Shown: piece by piece, positions 15,273 through 24,031 of the stretch
How the letters are laid out: each line of letters begins with the position of its first letter
Position numbering within the stretch: the first letter of the stretch is position 1
Assembly: GCA_945862145.1 (NCBI GenBank)
Contig: CAMAXE010000022.1
Location: 1-64,000, forward strand
Length of the DNA stretch: 64,000 nt
Direction of reading: 5' to 3'
Origin: Klebsiella pneumoniae
GTDB lineage: Bacteria; Pseudomonadota; Gammaproteobacteria; Pseudomonadales; UBA5518
The notes under the pieces: generated by a model
The model's input: only the letters and a program-made list of their open reading frames with translations
Told to the model about the DNA's origin: nothing
Databases searched by the model: none
Translations under genes and position numbers: made by a program

Positions 15273-16823
15273 TTAGGCCCGCGTTGTGGGCTGCGGCCCG
15301 ATCGGCACCTCGGCCTCGATGCCTCCGGCCGCGCGCTGCTCCCAGATCGCCATCACGTCCGGCGCGGTGGGCTTGGATAACAGCGAAAACACGAGATAAC
15401 AGACACCCGAGGCCAGCAATCCGAAGTAGATCGGTTCGTTGGCATAGACGCCGTCATAGCGCGTCTCGGCGTTGATCTCGAGCACGATCATCGAGCCCAG
15501 CGTCACCAGCGTGCCCGCCGCCATCGAGACGCCGGCACCAAGGCCGGTGCCGCGCTTCCACAGCAATCCACCGAGGATCGAGACCAGCAGGCCGCCGACC
15601 AGAATGTCGTAAGAAATCGTGAGTGCAGCAACCACATCCTGCACCACGATGGCCAACGCGATGACAATCACACCGAGCCCCAGCACCCATCTGCGATTGG
15701 ACGCCATGTCAGCGGCAGGATCGAGCCCCTGCCCGGCGTCGGGCAATGCCGCGGCGCGCCGGAACCAGCCGCCGACAAAGGGCACCACGTCCGCGCGCGC
15801 CACGGTAGCAGCCGCGATGAGTGCGCCGGATGCGGTGGACATCATCGCCGCCACCGCTGCCGCCAGCACCAGCCCGCCAAGGCCTACGGGCAACACGCGC
15901 AGCGCGACATCGGCATAGACATCATCCTTGGCTTCGATGCCCGGCAGGATGACGCTTGCCGCCATGCCGATCACGGCGCCCGCCACACCGTAGAGCATGC
16001 AATAGAGTCCGGCGACAGCGCCGCCCCAACGCGCAATGCCAGGCGTACCGGCCGTGAACACCCGCTGCCAGATGTCCTGCCCGATAAGAAGCCCCAATGT
16101 GTAGACCACGAAGTAGGTGATGATGGTTTGCACGCCGATGCCGGTGATGCTGAAGAACTCCGCCGGTGCGCGCGCGGCGATACCGGCAAAGCCGCCGGCG
16201 GAATCGAGCGCGAAGGGCAGCATCAGGAAAAATATGCCCACGGTCTTGATGATGAACTGCGCCATGTCGGCGAGCGTGATCGACCACATGCCACCCACGG
16301 TGGAGTAGACCAGTACGATGGCGCCGCCCACGGCAATGGACGTGGCCCTGTCCCAGCCGAAAAGCACCACGAAGATGGTGGCGTAGGCGCCGGTTGAGGT
16401 CGCGCTCAGCATCAGCGTGTAAGCGAGCATCACGATGCCTGATACGCGGGTGTAGCTCGAGCCGTAGCGCAGGGTCAGCATCTGCGAGACCGTGAAGATG
16501 CGCAGCCGCTGCACCGTGGGCGCAAACAGCAGGCTGAGCAGCAGCACGCCTACCCCGATCGCCACGACCAGCCACATCCCCGAGATGCCGAAGCGGTAGC
16601 CGAGTCCCACGCCGCCCACCGTCGAGGCCCCACCCAACACCACCGCGGCCATCGTGCCGGTGTAGAGCAGCGGACCCAACCGCCGACCGGCGACCAGATA
16701 ATCGCTGGTGTTGCGCGTGCGCGACTTGCCCCACCAGCCAAAGGCCAGCATGGCGGCCAGATACAGCACGACGATCGCGATATTGAGATATTGCATAGGC
16801 GGAGCATAGGCGTCCCGCCTCAC
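15273..16823 (-). CDS. Sodium:solute symporter (SSS/SLC5 family)
   Basis: About 516 residues with some 13 transmembrane helices. DYLVAGRRLGPLLYTGTMAA and the GGASTVGGVGLGYRFG stretch are typical of the family. Two starts are possible. GTG 16823 overlaps the TGA of a 16-codon leader (GTGA), while ATG 16796 has no clear ribosome binding site. I report the GTG because coupling would supply ribosomes. Family members co-import amino acids, choline-like amines, sugars or carboxylates with sodium. It heads the amine operon that continues through the FAD oxidase. Confidence 0.88.
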   Translation of the reverse strand: MRRDAYAPPMQYLNIAIVVLYLAAMLAFGWWGKSRTRNTSDYLVAGRRLGPLLYTGTMAAVVLGGASTVGGVGLGYRFGISGMWLVVAIGVGVLLLSLLFAPTVQRLRIFTVSQMLTLRYGSSYTRVSGIVMLAYTLMLSATSTGAYATIFVVLFGWDRATSIAVGGAIVLVYSTVGGMWSITLADMAQFIIKTVGIFFLMLPFALDSAGGFAGIAARAPAEFFSITGIGVQTIITYFVVYTLGLLIGQDIWQRVFTAGTPGIARWGGAVAGLYCMLYGVAGAVIGMAASVILPGIEAKDDVYADVALRVLPVGLGGLVLAAAVAAMMSTASGALIAAATVARADVVPFVGGWFRRAAALPDAGQGLDPAADMASNRRWVLGLGVIVIALAIVVQDVVAALTISYDILVGGLLVSILGGLLWKRGTGLGAGVSMAAGTLVTLGSMIVLEINAETRYDGVYANEPIYFGLLASGVCYLVFSLLSKPTAPDVMAIWEQRAAGGIEAEVPIGPQPTTRA

Positions 16824-16870
16824 GCAGGTAAAGCAAACCTCTCTCTAAGGCTCAGCACAGAAGCGGACAT
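16820..16870 (-). CDS. Short leader peptide upstream of the symporter operon
   Basis: Sixteen codons, MSASVLSLRERFALPA, start at ATG 16870. A textbook AGGAGG stands five bases upstream, the strongest ribosome binding site in the area. The TGA overlaps GTG 16823 of the symporter. The symporter's own ATG (16796) lacks a visible site, so this peptide may serve to load ribosomes by termination-reinitiation or to sense translation. It has no run of one amino acid as in classical attenuators. A false positive is possible for so short a frame. Confidence 0.45.
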   Translation of the reverse strand: MSASVLSLRERFALPA

Positions 16871-17071
16871 CACAACCTCCTGGCAAATCAGTTTCCGACG
16901 ATTGCAGTCAATGGGAGGGCGCGCATCGAAAAATACGCGTGTGCGCGGACGCCCGACGTGATGTTTGGACAAGGCGACGCAGCGCTGCTGCACGCCGCCC
17001 GCTGGGTGGGCTAAACTTCTTCGCCGCCTGAGAACCGTCCCGCACAGGCTCAAGCTCCAGAGGAATCACCG

Positions 17072-17836
17072 ATGCAACAGTGTGTATTGATAACCGCCGC
17101 AGCGAGCGGCATAGGCAGGAGCATCGCCGCGGCCTTCCTGCGAACCGGAGCCCAGCTCCATATCTGCGACGTGGATGAGAATGCACTGGCAAGCTTCCGC
17201 GCGGAATTCCCACAGGCCACGGCCTCAAGGGTGGACCTGGCCGATGGTGCAGCCATCGACGCCTGGCTCGATATGGCAATCGCCGCTATGGGCACAGTGG
17301 ATGTGCTGGTGAACAACGCCGGCACCAAAGGCCCCACCGCCTTCGTGGAGGACGTGAGTCCTGAGGACTGGAGTCACTGCCTCGCCGTGAGCCTGGACTC
17401 GCACTTCCGTTGTATACGTCGGGTAGCACCCTTGATGAAGGCACAGGGCAGCGGCAGCGTGATCAACATTTCCTCGATAGCAGGCCAGTTCGGTTTCGGC
17501 ATGCGCACGCCCTACGCCGCAGCAAAATGGGCCGTCGTGGGGCTGACCAAATCGCTGGCGATCGAATTGGGGCCACACAAGGTGCGCTGCAACTGCATCT
17601 GCCCGGGCTCAGTCAAGGGCGACCGCATGGATCGCGTGATTGCGGCAGAGGCGGAGCACCGCGGATTGACGCCCGAGCAGGTGACCGCCGAGTACGTGGC
17701 TGGGCAGTCAATCAAGCGCTTTGTGGAACCCGAGGAAATCGCCGATATGGCGGTATTTTTGGCCTCGCCGGCGGCGAAAATGATTTCCGGGCAAGCGATC
17801 GGCGTTGATGGCAACACCGAGACCTACCATCTTTAG
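17072..17836 (+). CDS. Short-chain dehydrogenase/reductase (SDR)
   Basis: 254 residues, a classical SDR. The cofactor motif is TAAASGIG (8-15). NNAG is at 81-84 and the catalytic Ser/Tyr/Lys are in NISSIAG, Tyr148 and Lys152 (YAAAK). The C-terminal ISGQAIGVDGN is the usual end. Asp33 after the second strand (ICDVD) suggests NAD preference. It is transcribed divergently from the symporter operon across a 200-bp gap and could process the aldehyde or hydroxy product of that pathway; that link is only positional. Confidence 0.9.
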   Translation: MQQCVLITAAASGIGRSIAAAFLRTGAQLHICDVDENALASFRAEFPQATASRVDLADGAAIDAWLDMAIAAMGTVDVLVNNAGTKGPTAFVEDVSPEDWSHCLAVSLDSHFRCIRRVAPLMKAQGSGSVINISSIAGQFGFGMRTPYAAAKWAVVGLTKSLAIELGPHKVRCNCICPGSVKGDRMDRVIAAEAEHRGLTPEQVTAEYVAGQSIKRFVEPEEIADMAVFLASPAAKMISGQAIGVDGNTETYHL

Positions 17837-17871
17837 GCTGCAGTAACCGCCGCGGCGAACGCAGCGCAAAT

Positions 17872-18552
17872 TCAGCTGCAGGGAATTGTCCGGATATCGG
17901 AGCGGAAGCGCGGCAGAACCTCGTACTGGTTTTTGTCCGGGGTTTCGTACTGAGCGCCAAAGCCGATCACACGAATGCAGTTGTCGACTTTCACGAAAGG
18001 GATCCGGAAGGGGTTTATCCCGGTAGAAGCAGGGATGAACACCTGCGTCTCGCCGGAGCCATCATCGATGAACACACTGTAGCCATACTGCTTGTCGATG
18101 GTAGGTACCCGCGTGACGGTGCCGCTCACGTCCAGCAACACCCCTTCGGTAGCCTCGCCGAGCGCGCCGGTCGCCACGGGCAGAGGTGCCGGATCGGCTG
18201 TGCCGGCAACCCGACGCACATCCGCAACGCCCGCGACCCGCAGCACCACGAGGCCATAACCGTCGTCACCAAGGGTCCCTGTCACGCGCACATGCCGACC
18301 CGCGGTCAGCCCGGCGTTGTCGGGCATCGTGATGTAGATGCCACCGGTGGCATCCTGCAGCCCGAAGCCCTGGTCGAAGGTGGATGAGGCGAACGAGCCC
18401 GCCGGCACCGTGACCGTACCCCGGATGCTGACCACGCTGCCGGCCGGTAAGGCCCGCGCGGCGGCGATGGACGATATCGCCGCCCGGGAGAGGGTAGCGC
18501 CGCTCAGGGCAAGGGTCGCGAACAAAACGGTGGTGACACGGCGCAGGTTCAT
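17872..18552 (-). CDS. Secreted OB-fold protein
   Basis: 226 residues from ATG 18552, eight bases after GGAGAA. Residues 1-28 form a signal peptide (TTVLFATLALSGATLSRA). Two OB-like repeats follow: VVSIRGTVTVPAGSF with GFGLQDATGGIYI, and LLDVSGTVTRV with YGYSVFIDDGSGETQ. This pattern resembles the OB-fold modules attached to extracellular nucleases such as ExeM, but no nuclease domain is present. The C-terminus has Cys residues (DNCIRV, TIPCS) that could form a disulfide. Exported, function unknown. Confidence 0.65.
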   Translation of the reverse strand: MNLRRVTTVLFATLALSGATLSRAAISSIAAARALPAGSVVSIRGTVTVPAGSFASSTFDQGFGLQDATGGIYITMPDNAGLTAGRHVRVTGTLGDDGYGLVVLRVAGVADVRRVAGTADPAPLPVATGALGEATEGVLLDVSGTVTRVPTIDKQYGYSVFIDDGSGETQVFIPASTGINPFRIPFVKVDNCIRVIGFGAQYETPDKNQYEVLPRFRSDIRTIPCS

Positions 18553-18851
18553 GAATAACTTCTCCGGGATTGCAACGCCACAGGAAATAAACATCAAAAC
18601 TGAGGTTAGCAGCATTGACGCAGATCCTGAAGAAGCCAGTGATACCGCGGCCCGGCGCGACAGTGCGACCGTGCCGGGCGCGTTTCGGGCCGACCCTGCA
18701 GCTTTTGGCATGCTCACACCGCAGGCCGTGCCTGCTGCGGACGGCCTGAGCTACCCGGGCAGGCCGGCGGAAATGGTCTAACCTGAGGGATCGACGGCCG
18801 CAGGACGCCACTGGATCCCGGCACGAAGGCGAGCTTATACCGAGGTCAGGA
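18553..18851. other. Intergenic region between divergent genes
   Basis: About 300 bp separate the OB-fold gene from the exporter operon. A 76-codon plus-strand frame (18551-18781) fills much of it; its codon use is not implausible, but it has no ribosome binding site and no recognisable family, so I do not call it. I see no promoter I would defend. Confidence 0.4.
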
Positions 18852-19805
18852 ATGGCGGACTGGATCTGCAGTTTCACGCTGATCGCGCAGATGTTCTGCA
18901 GCGTGGAGGCCACCACGTTGAGCGGGTACATCGAAGGCGAATCATTGTTCATCGCGCCCATCGAGGCCGGTCGCATCGCCTCGGTTACGGTGCGCCGCGG
19001 CGACGAGATAAAGGCCGGCGCCACCGTGGCCACCCTGGAAACCGACGACGCGGGCTTCGCGCTCGAGGTCGCGAGGGCCCGTCATGCCGAGGCAAGCGCC
19101 CGCGTGGGCAATCTCACCACCGGCAAGCGTGCCGAGGAAATCGCGGTCATCGAGGCCAACCGCGCCGCGGCCAGAGCCGATCTCGCACAGGCCGAACTCG
19201 ACCTCACACGCATGCGCGACCTGGTGCAGCGCAAGGTGCAGAGCCAGTCGGCACTCGATCAGGCGCGCACCGCGCGCAACGTGGCCTCCGCGCGACTGCA
19301 GGAGATCGACGCCAACCTGCAGGTCGCCGGCATCGCCGCCCGCGTCCAGGAAATAGAAGCCGCTCGCCGCGTGGTCGATGCCGCTGCCGCCGAGGCTCGC
19401 GATGCCGAGTGGCGACTCGCGCAGCGCACCATCACCGCGCCAGCAGACGGGCGCGTCGAAGAAATCATCCGCTACGCCGGGGAAACCGCGGGTCCGGCAG
19501 CGCCCGTGATCGCATTGCTCCGACCTGATAACCGCAAACTCAAACTCTTCGTGCCGCAAGCGATGCAAGCCGGCCTGCGGGTCGGGCAGTCGCTCCCCTT
19601 GCGCTGCGACGGCTGCGCGAGCGGATTGCAAGCACGCATCAACTTCATCGCGAGCGGCCCGGAGTTCACGCCGCCGGTGATCTACTCGGTCGAGAGCAGG
19701 CAGAAACTGGTGGTGCTGGTGGAGGCCGAGCTCCTCGGGGAGGCGATGAGGCTTTTGCCGGGGCAGATCGTGGACATCGAGCTCGCCGCGCTCCGCGCCC
19801 CATGA
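18852..19805 (+). CDS. HlyD-type membrane fusion protein of an ABC exporter
   Basis: 317 residues. The biotinyl/lipoyl-like half motif SGYIEGESLFIAPIEAGRI begins at about residue 23, followed by VRRGDEIKAGATVATLE. A long Ala/Glu/Arg-rich coiled-coil hairpin (about 70-185) comes next, then the returning half RTITAPADGRVEE. This is the YbhG/YhiI type of periplasmic adaptor that pairs with ABC-2 exporters. The N-terminus has only a short hydrophobic stretch, so the true start could differ. Its TGA overlaps the ATPase ATG (ATGA), giving a tight operon. Confidence 0.88.
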   Translation: MADWICSFTLIAQMFCSVEATTLSGYIEGESLFIAPIEAGRIASVTVRRGDEIKAGATVATLETDDAGFALEVARARHAEASARVGNLTTGKRAEEIAVIEANRAAARADLAQAELDLTRMRDLVQRKVQSQSALDQARTARNVASARLQEIDANLQVAGIAARVQEIEAARRVVDAAAAEARDAEWRLAQRTITAPADGRVEEIIRYAGETAGPAAPVIALLRPDNRKLKLFVPQAMQAGLRVGQSLPLRCDGCASGLQARINFIASGPEFTPPVIYSVESRQKLVVLVEAELLGEAMRLLPGQIVDIELAALRAP

Positions 19806-20725
19806 ACGTCATCGACGTCTCGGGTCTCAGCAAACGCTTTGGCGACAAGACGGTGGTCGACAATATCTCCCTGCGCGTGCGCCAGCGCGAGATCGTGGGG
19901 TTCCTGGGACCCAACGGCAGCGGCAAGACCACCACCATCCGCATGCTCTGCGGCCTGCTCAATCCGGATGCCGCCACTGGCACCTGCCTCGGCTACAACA
20001 TCACCCGTGATGCAGCACTGATCAAGCTGCAGACGGGCTACATGACGCAACGCTTCTCGTTCTACGAGGATCTCACGATCGAGGAAAACCTCGATTTTGT
20101 GGCGCGCCTCTACGATCTGCGGCCGCGGCGGCAGAAAGTGAACGAGATGCTGGAGCGCATCGGCCTCGGTGCGCGTCGCCGGCAGCTAGCGGGGGCGCTG
20201 TCCGGGGGCTGGAAACAACGCCTCGCGCTCGCCGCCTGCATGATGCACCAGCCCAAACTGCTGCTGCTCGACGAGCCAACGGCGGGCGTGGATCCGCAGG
20301 CACGGCGCGAATTCTGGGATGTGATCCACTCGCTCTCGGACGAGGGCGTGACGGTACTGGTGTCGACGCACTACATGGACGAGGCCGAGCGCTGCCATCG
20401 CATCGTCTACATCATGGACGGCGAGATCCTCGCCGATGGCACGATACCGGAATTGCTGGCCGCTAGCGGACTGCACACGCTCATGGTGCGTGGCGAGGGC
20501 ATGGCCGGGCTGCGCCTCCGGCTCGAGACGCTGCCGGGCGTGGAGCAGGTCGCGCCCTTCGGCGAGACCCTGCACGTGACCGGCCCTGACCGCGACGCCC
20601 TGCTGGCGGCCGTAGCCCCTTTGCGCAACCACGCCGCATGGCACTGGACCGAGGGCGACACAACTCTGGAGGATGTATTCATACACCTGATGCGCCGCAA
20701 GCGCCGGAGCGGCGATGGGCACTGA
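19802..20725 (+). CDS. ABC exporter ATP-binding protein (YbhF/DrrA-like)
   Basis: 307 residues. Walker A is GPNGSGKT (36-43), the signature is LSGGWKQR (133-140) and Walker B is LLLLDEPT (153-160), followed by VSTHYMDEAERC with the switch histidine. The W in place of Q in LSGGQ is usual for this exporter branch. The C-terminal 80 residues resemble the regulatory tail of drug-resistance ATPases. It overlaps its neighbours at both ends. With the adaptor and permease it forms an efflux unit; no outer-membrane TolC is encoded nearby. Confidence 0.92.
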   Translation: MNVIDVSGLSKRFGDKTVVDNISLRVRQREIVGFLGPNGSGKTTTIRMLCGLLNPDAATGTCLGYNITRDAALIKLQTGYMTQRFSFYEDLTIEENLDFVARLYDLRPRRQKVNEMLERIGLGARRRQLAGALSGGWKQRLALAACMMHQPKLLLLDEPTAGVDPQARREFWDVIHSLSDEGVTVLVSTHYMDEAERCHRIVYIMDGEILADGTIPELLAASGLHTLMVRGEGMAGLRLRLETLPGVEQVAPFGETLHVTGPDRDALLAAVAPLRNHAAWHWTEGDTTLEDVFIHLMRRKRRSGDGH

Positions 20726-21890
20726 CACGGGATTGCTGGCGCGGCTTCTCGCGCGACTGCCCCGCCTGTCCGGGCGGCGCATCCTGGCCGTGCTGTTGAA
20801 GGAGTTCATCCAGCTGCGACGCGACCGCGTGACCTTCGGCATGATCGTCGGCGTACCGCTGATCGAGCTGGTGATGTTCGGCTTTGCCATCAACAGCGAT
20901 CCCAAGCATCTGCCGATGGCCGTTTTCGTACAGGACCAGAGCGCTTATACGCGCGCCATCGTGAACGCCTTCGAGAACTCGGGCTACTTCCGGATCGTGG
21001 CGGTGAACGGCAGCGAGACCGAAGGCGACGAACAACTCGCCCGTGGCGACGTGGCCTTCGTGGTGACCATCCCGGAGGGTTTCACGCGGCGCCTGTTGCG
21101 CGGTGAACGCCCGCAGGTGTTGCTGGAGGCCGACGCCACCGATCCGGCCTCGTCCTCCAATGCACTGGCCGCTGCCATGGAACTGGCACGCACGGCGCTG
21201 GTTCATCAGCGGCTGTCGGCGGGAGGCGTGACCAGCGGTGCACCGCCCTTCGAGGTGGTCGCGCATCGCAGCTACAACCCCGAGGGAATCTCGCAGTACA
21301 ACACCGTGCCGGGCCTGCTTGGCGTGATACTGACGATGACAATGGTGATGATGCCGGCGCTCGCGCTCACCCGTGAACTCGAGCGCGGCACCATGGAAAA
21401 CCTGCTAGCCCTGCCGGTAACACCGATCGAGGTGATGCTTGGCAAGACTCTGCCCTACGCCGGCATGGGCGGGGTTCAGGTGCTGATCATCCTGGCCGTG
21501 GCGCATTGGGTCTTCGAGGTGCCGATGCAGGGCTCCTATGCCCTGCTCGGGGTGATGCTCGCGCTCTTCATCGCCTGCGTGTCGACACTTGGCTACCTGA
21601 TATCCACGCTGGCGCGCACCCAGATGCAGGCCATGCAGCTCACGTTTTTCTTTTTCCTGCCCTCGATGCTGCTGTCGGGCTTCATGTTCCCGTTCCGCGG
21701 CATGCCGGAGTGGGCGCAGCATGTGGGCTCGATTTTTCCACTGACGCACTTCCTGCGGATCGTTCGCGGCATCATGCTGAAGGGCGCGTCCTTCGCGGAT
21801 ATTGCGTCGCACACCTGGCCGCTGGTGATCTTCCTGATTGCAGCGGCGACCATCGCCATCAGCCGTTTCAGGCGCACACTGGACGCCTGA
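20715..21890 (+). CDS. ABC-2 type permease of the exporter
   Basis: 391 residues. One N-terminal helix (FGMIVGVPLIELVMFGFAI) is followed by a large periplasmic domain (about 65-210). Five more helices lie in the second half, with PSMLLSGFMFPFRGMP, the usual ABC-2 signature. NLLALPVTPIEVMLGKTLPY is the conserved cytosolic coupling region. It matches YbhS/YbhR-like permeases. Only one permease is present, so the working unit is probably a homodimer with the ATPase pair and the HlyD-type adaptor. The substrate is unknown. Confidence 0.9.
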   Translation: MGTDTGLLARLLARLPRLSGRRILAVLLKEFIQLRRDRVTFGMIVGVPLIELVMFGFAINSDPKHLPMAVFVQDQSAYTRAIVNAFENSGYFRIVAVNGSETEGDEQLARGDVAFVVTIPEGFTRRLLRGERPQVLLEADATDPASSSNALAAAMELARTALVHQRLSAGGVTSGAPPFEVVAHRSYNPEGISQYNTVPGLLGVILTMTMVMMPALALTRELERGTMENLLALPVTPIEVMLGKTLPYAGMGGVQVLIILAVAHWVFEVPMQGSYALLGVMLALFIACVSTLGYLISTLARTQMQAMQLTFFFFLPSMLLSGFMFPFRGMPEWAQHVGSIFPLTHFLRIVRGIMLKGASFADIASHTWPLVIFLIAAATIAISRFRRTLDA

Positions 21891-21905
21891 GCGTAATCCT
21901 GCCGC

Positions 21906-23831
21906 TCAATCCTCCAGCGTGTAAGCCACCAGCGCATCGCTCAGCGTGGTGCCCAGGTACTTGTGACCCCCAGCGCTGATCACCACATACTGCTTGCCGC
22001 CCTCACGCAGCCGGAAGGTCATGGGCGTGGCCTGGCCGCCGCCCGGGAGACGGTCTTGCCAGAGCTTCTTGCCGGTCTTGATGTCGAAGGCGCGGAGGTA
22101 GTTGTCGGTGGTGGCACCGATGAAGATGAGCCCCGTCGCGGTGAGTACCGAGCCGCCCATGTTGGGCACACCCCAGTCGAACCAAAGCGGGAACGGCGCC
22201 ATGTCGCGCGTCGAGCCCAGCGGCACCTCCCACAGGCGCTCACCCTTGTTGAGGTCGATGGCGAGCAGCGTGCCCCACGGCGGCTTCACGCAGGGTGCGC
22301 CGAGCGGCGAGAGCATGGGCGCAAAGAGATGCGCGTATGGCGCCCCCACGGCAGGAATCACGAACTCGCCGCGCGCCAGCATGGCGTCGGCCTCGGCCCG
22401 CGGGTACATGCGGATGATCGCCGGCACCTGCGTGGTGTTGACCACCAGGATGCCGTTCACCGGATCGATCGACACGCCGCCCCAGTTGGTGGCCCCCATG
22501 AAGCTCGGGAACATCACGCTGCCCCGCGTCGAGGGGGGCGTGAACACACCGCCCCAGTTGGCAGCATCGAATTTTTCCAGACACTTGCCCCTGTCCCAGG
22601 GGGTGAAGCCCCAGATGTCTTCGCGTGTGAGTTCGCGCCGCACGATGAAGGCGGGATTCACGGGAAAGGGTTGGGTGGGGCTGTAACGCTCGCCCGGGAT
22701 GCCACCCAGCTGCGTGACGGGCCGCTCCTCCACCGGAAACAGCGGCTCGCCGGTCTCGCGGTTGAGGATGAAAATGTGTCCCTGCTTGGTCGACTGCGCG
22801 AGCGCGGGTATCACCTTGCCGTCGCGATGCAGCGGGAACAGCACGGGCTGGGAGGGAATGTCGTAGTCCCAGTGGTCCTTGTGCACGGTCTGGAAATGCC
22901 ACTTCATCGCCCCCGTGTCGGCATCGAGCGCCACCACCGAGGAGCCGTAGAAATCGCGCTCACCCCGCACGATGTTGCTGTGATCGGTGGAGGGATTGCC
23001 CGTGGGTACGAAGACCATCCTGCGCTCGGAATCCACGGACAGCGGCGCCCAGGCGTTGGGTGTGCCGCGCACCCAGGTCTGGCCGGGCTTGGGGGCTTCT
23101 CCGGGCGGCGCGGAGCTCCACGCCCACACCAGCGCACCGGTGCGCACATCCACCGCACGGATCAGGCCGGGGGGCATGTCCACCCGCGCGTTGTCGGCCA
23201 TGCTGCCGCCAAAGATCACCTTGTCGCCGATCACCACCGGGGGCGATGAGACCCAGAAATCGCCGGTCTGCACCTCGCCCAGACCAAGCGCCAGGTTGAG
23301 CGAGCCCTTGTCACCGAAGTCCTCGCAGAGCTTGCCGGTGGCGGCATCGAGTGCGAGCAGGTGGCCGTCAAGCGTGCCCGCAAAAACGCGCGCCGGGCAG
23401 GCGCCGGCAGCGCCATCAGGCTGCGCGTGGTGGGCGAGACCGCGGCAATTGAGCAGGTACTGCCCGGCGGTGTCGGCGCCGTGGTGATAGGCCCACAGTT
23501 CCTTGCCGGTCTCCGGATCCAGCGCCACGACCTTGCCCATTCCCGAGCAGGTGAACATCCGGCCGCCCGCCACCAGCGGCGTGCCCTCCATGGTCGGAGA
23601 GGAGAACTCCGGCGCAGCCACCTTGCCGATGTGATAGGTCCAGGCGCGCTTCAGTTTGCCCACATTGGACGGCGTGATCTCGGTGAGCGGCGAGAAACGA
23701 GCGCCACCCTCGGTGCCACCCCAGAAGGGCCAGTCGGCCACCGGCTCCCCGGCACTGGCGCCGTGTGCTGCCAGCAACAGACCAAACAGCCCTGCGGCAC
23801 GCAAATCCGGCAAATGGGCACGTACTGACAT
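21906..23831 (-). CDS. PQQ-dependent dehydrogenase, glucose/quinate type, soluble periplasmic form
   Basis: 641 residues from ATG 23831, nine bases after AGGAGA. Residues 1-27 are a signal peptide (LFGLLLAAHGASA). The eight-bladed propeller shows repeated W-motif-like stretches (GKELWAYHHG, GALVWAWSSA, GERLWEVPLG, GKKLWQDRLPGGGQ). The PQQ-site stretches VSSPPVVIGDKVIFGG and HKDHWDYDIPSQP are as in membrane glucose dehydrogenase. Unlike that enzyme it has no five-helix N-terminal anchor, so electrons must leave by another carrier. No PQQ biosynthesis genes are in the window. The substrate is probably a sugar or polyol. Confidence 0.88.
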   Translation of the reverse strand: MSVRAHLPDLRAAGLFGLLLAAHGASAGEPVADWPFWGGTEGGARFSPLTEITPSNVGKLKRAWTYHIGKVAAPEFSSPTMEGTPLVAGGRMFTCSGMGKVVALDPETGKELWAYHHGADTAGQYLLNCRGLAHHAQPDGAAGACPARVFAGTLDGHLLALDAATGKLCEDFGDKGSLNLALGLGEVQTGDFWVSSPPVVIGDKVIFGGSMADNARVDMPPGLIRAVDVRTGALVWAWSSAPPGEAPKPGQTWVRGTPNAWAPLSVDSERRMVFVPTGNPSTDHSNIVRGERDFYGSSVVALDADTGAMKWHFQTVHKDHWDYDIPSQPVLFPLHRDGKVIPALAQSTKQGHIFILNRETGEPLFPVEERPVTQLGGIPGERYSPTQPFPVNPAFIVRRELTREDIWGFTPWDRGKCLEKFDAANWGGVFTPPSTRGSVMFPSFMGATNWGGVSIDPVNGILVVNTTQVPAIIRMYPRAEADAMLARGEFVIPAVGAPYAHLFAPMLSPLGAPCVKPPWGTLLAIDLNKGERLWEVPLGSTRDMAPFPLWFDWGVPNMGGSVLTATGLIFIGATTDNYLRAFDIKTGKKLWQDRLPGGGQATPMTFRLREGGKQYVVISAGGHKYLGTTLSDALVAYTLED

Positions 23832-24031
23832 AATGCGGAATCTCCTGCGTCTGGGTTCGCCCGATGTTAACCGCAACATGGCTGGCCACCGCAATGCCCA
23901 TTCGAATGAGCCGGGCCCGCGGTGAGTCAACTGCCGCTACGCCACCGGCTCGCTCCTGCGGTATCTTGCCGGAGTCCCGCGCTGCCGCCGCGCAGGCAAG
24001 GCGCGCGGAGACCACCCCCCTGGAGATGGAT

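Noticed and set aside
18551-18781. 76-codon small gene in the divergent gap
   Set aside because: It has no ribosome binding site, overlaps the start of the OB-fold gene and shows no family resemblance.
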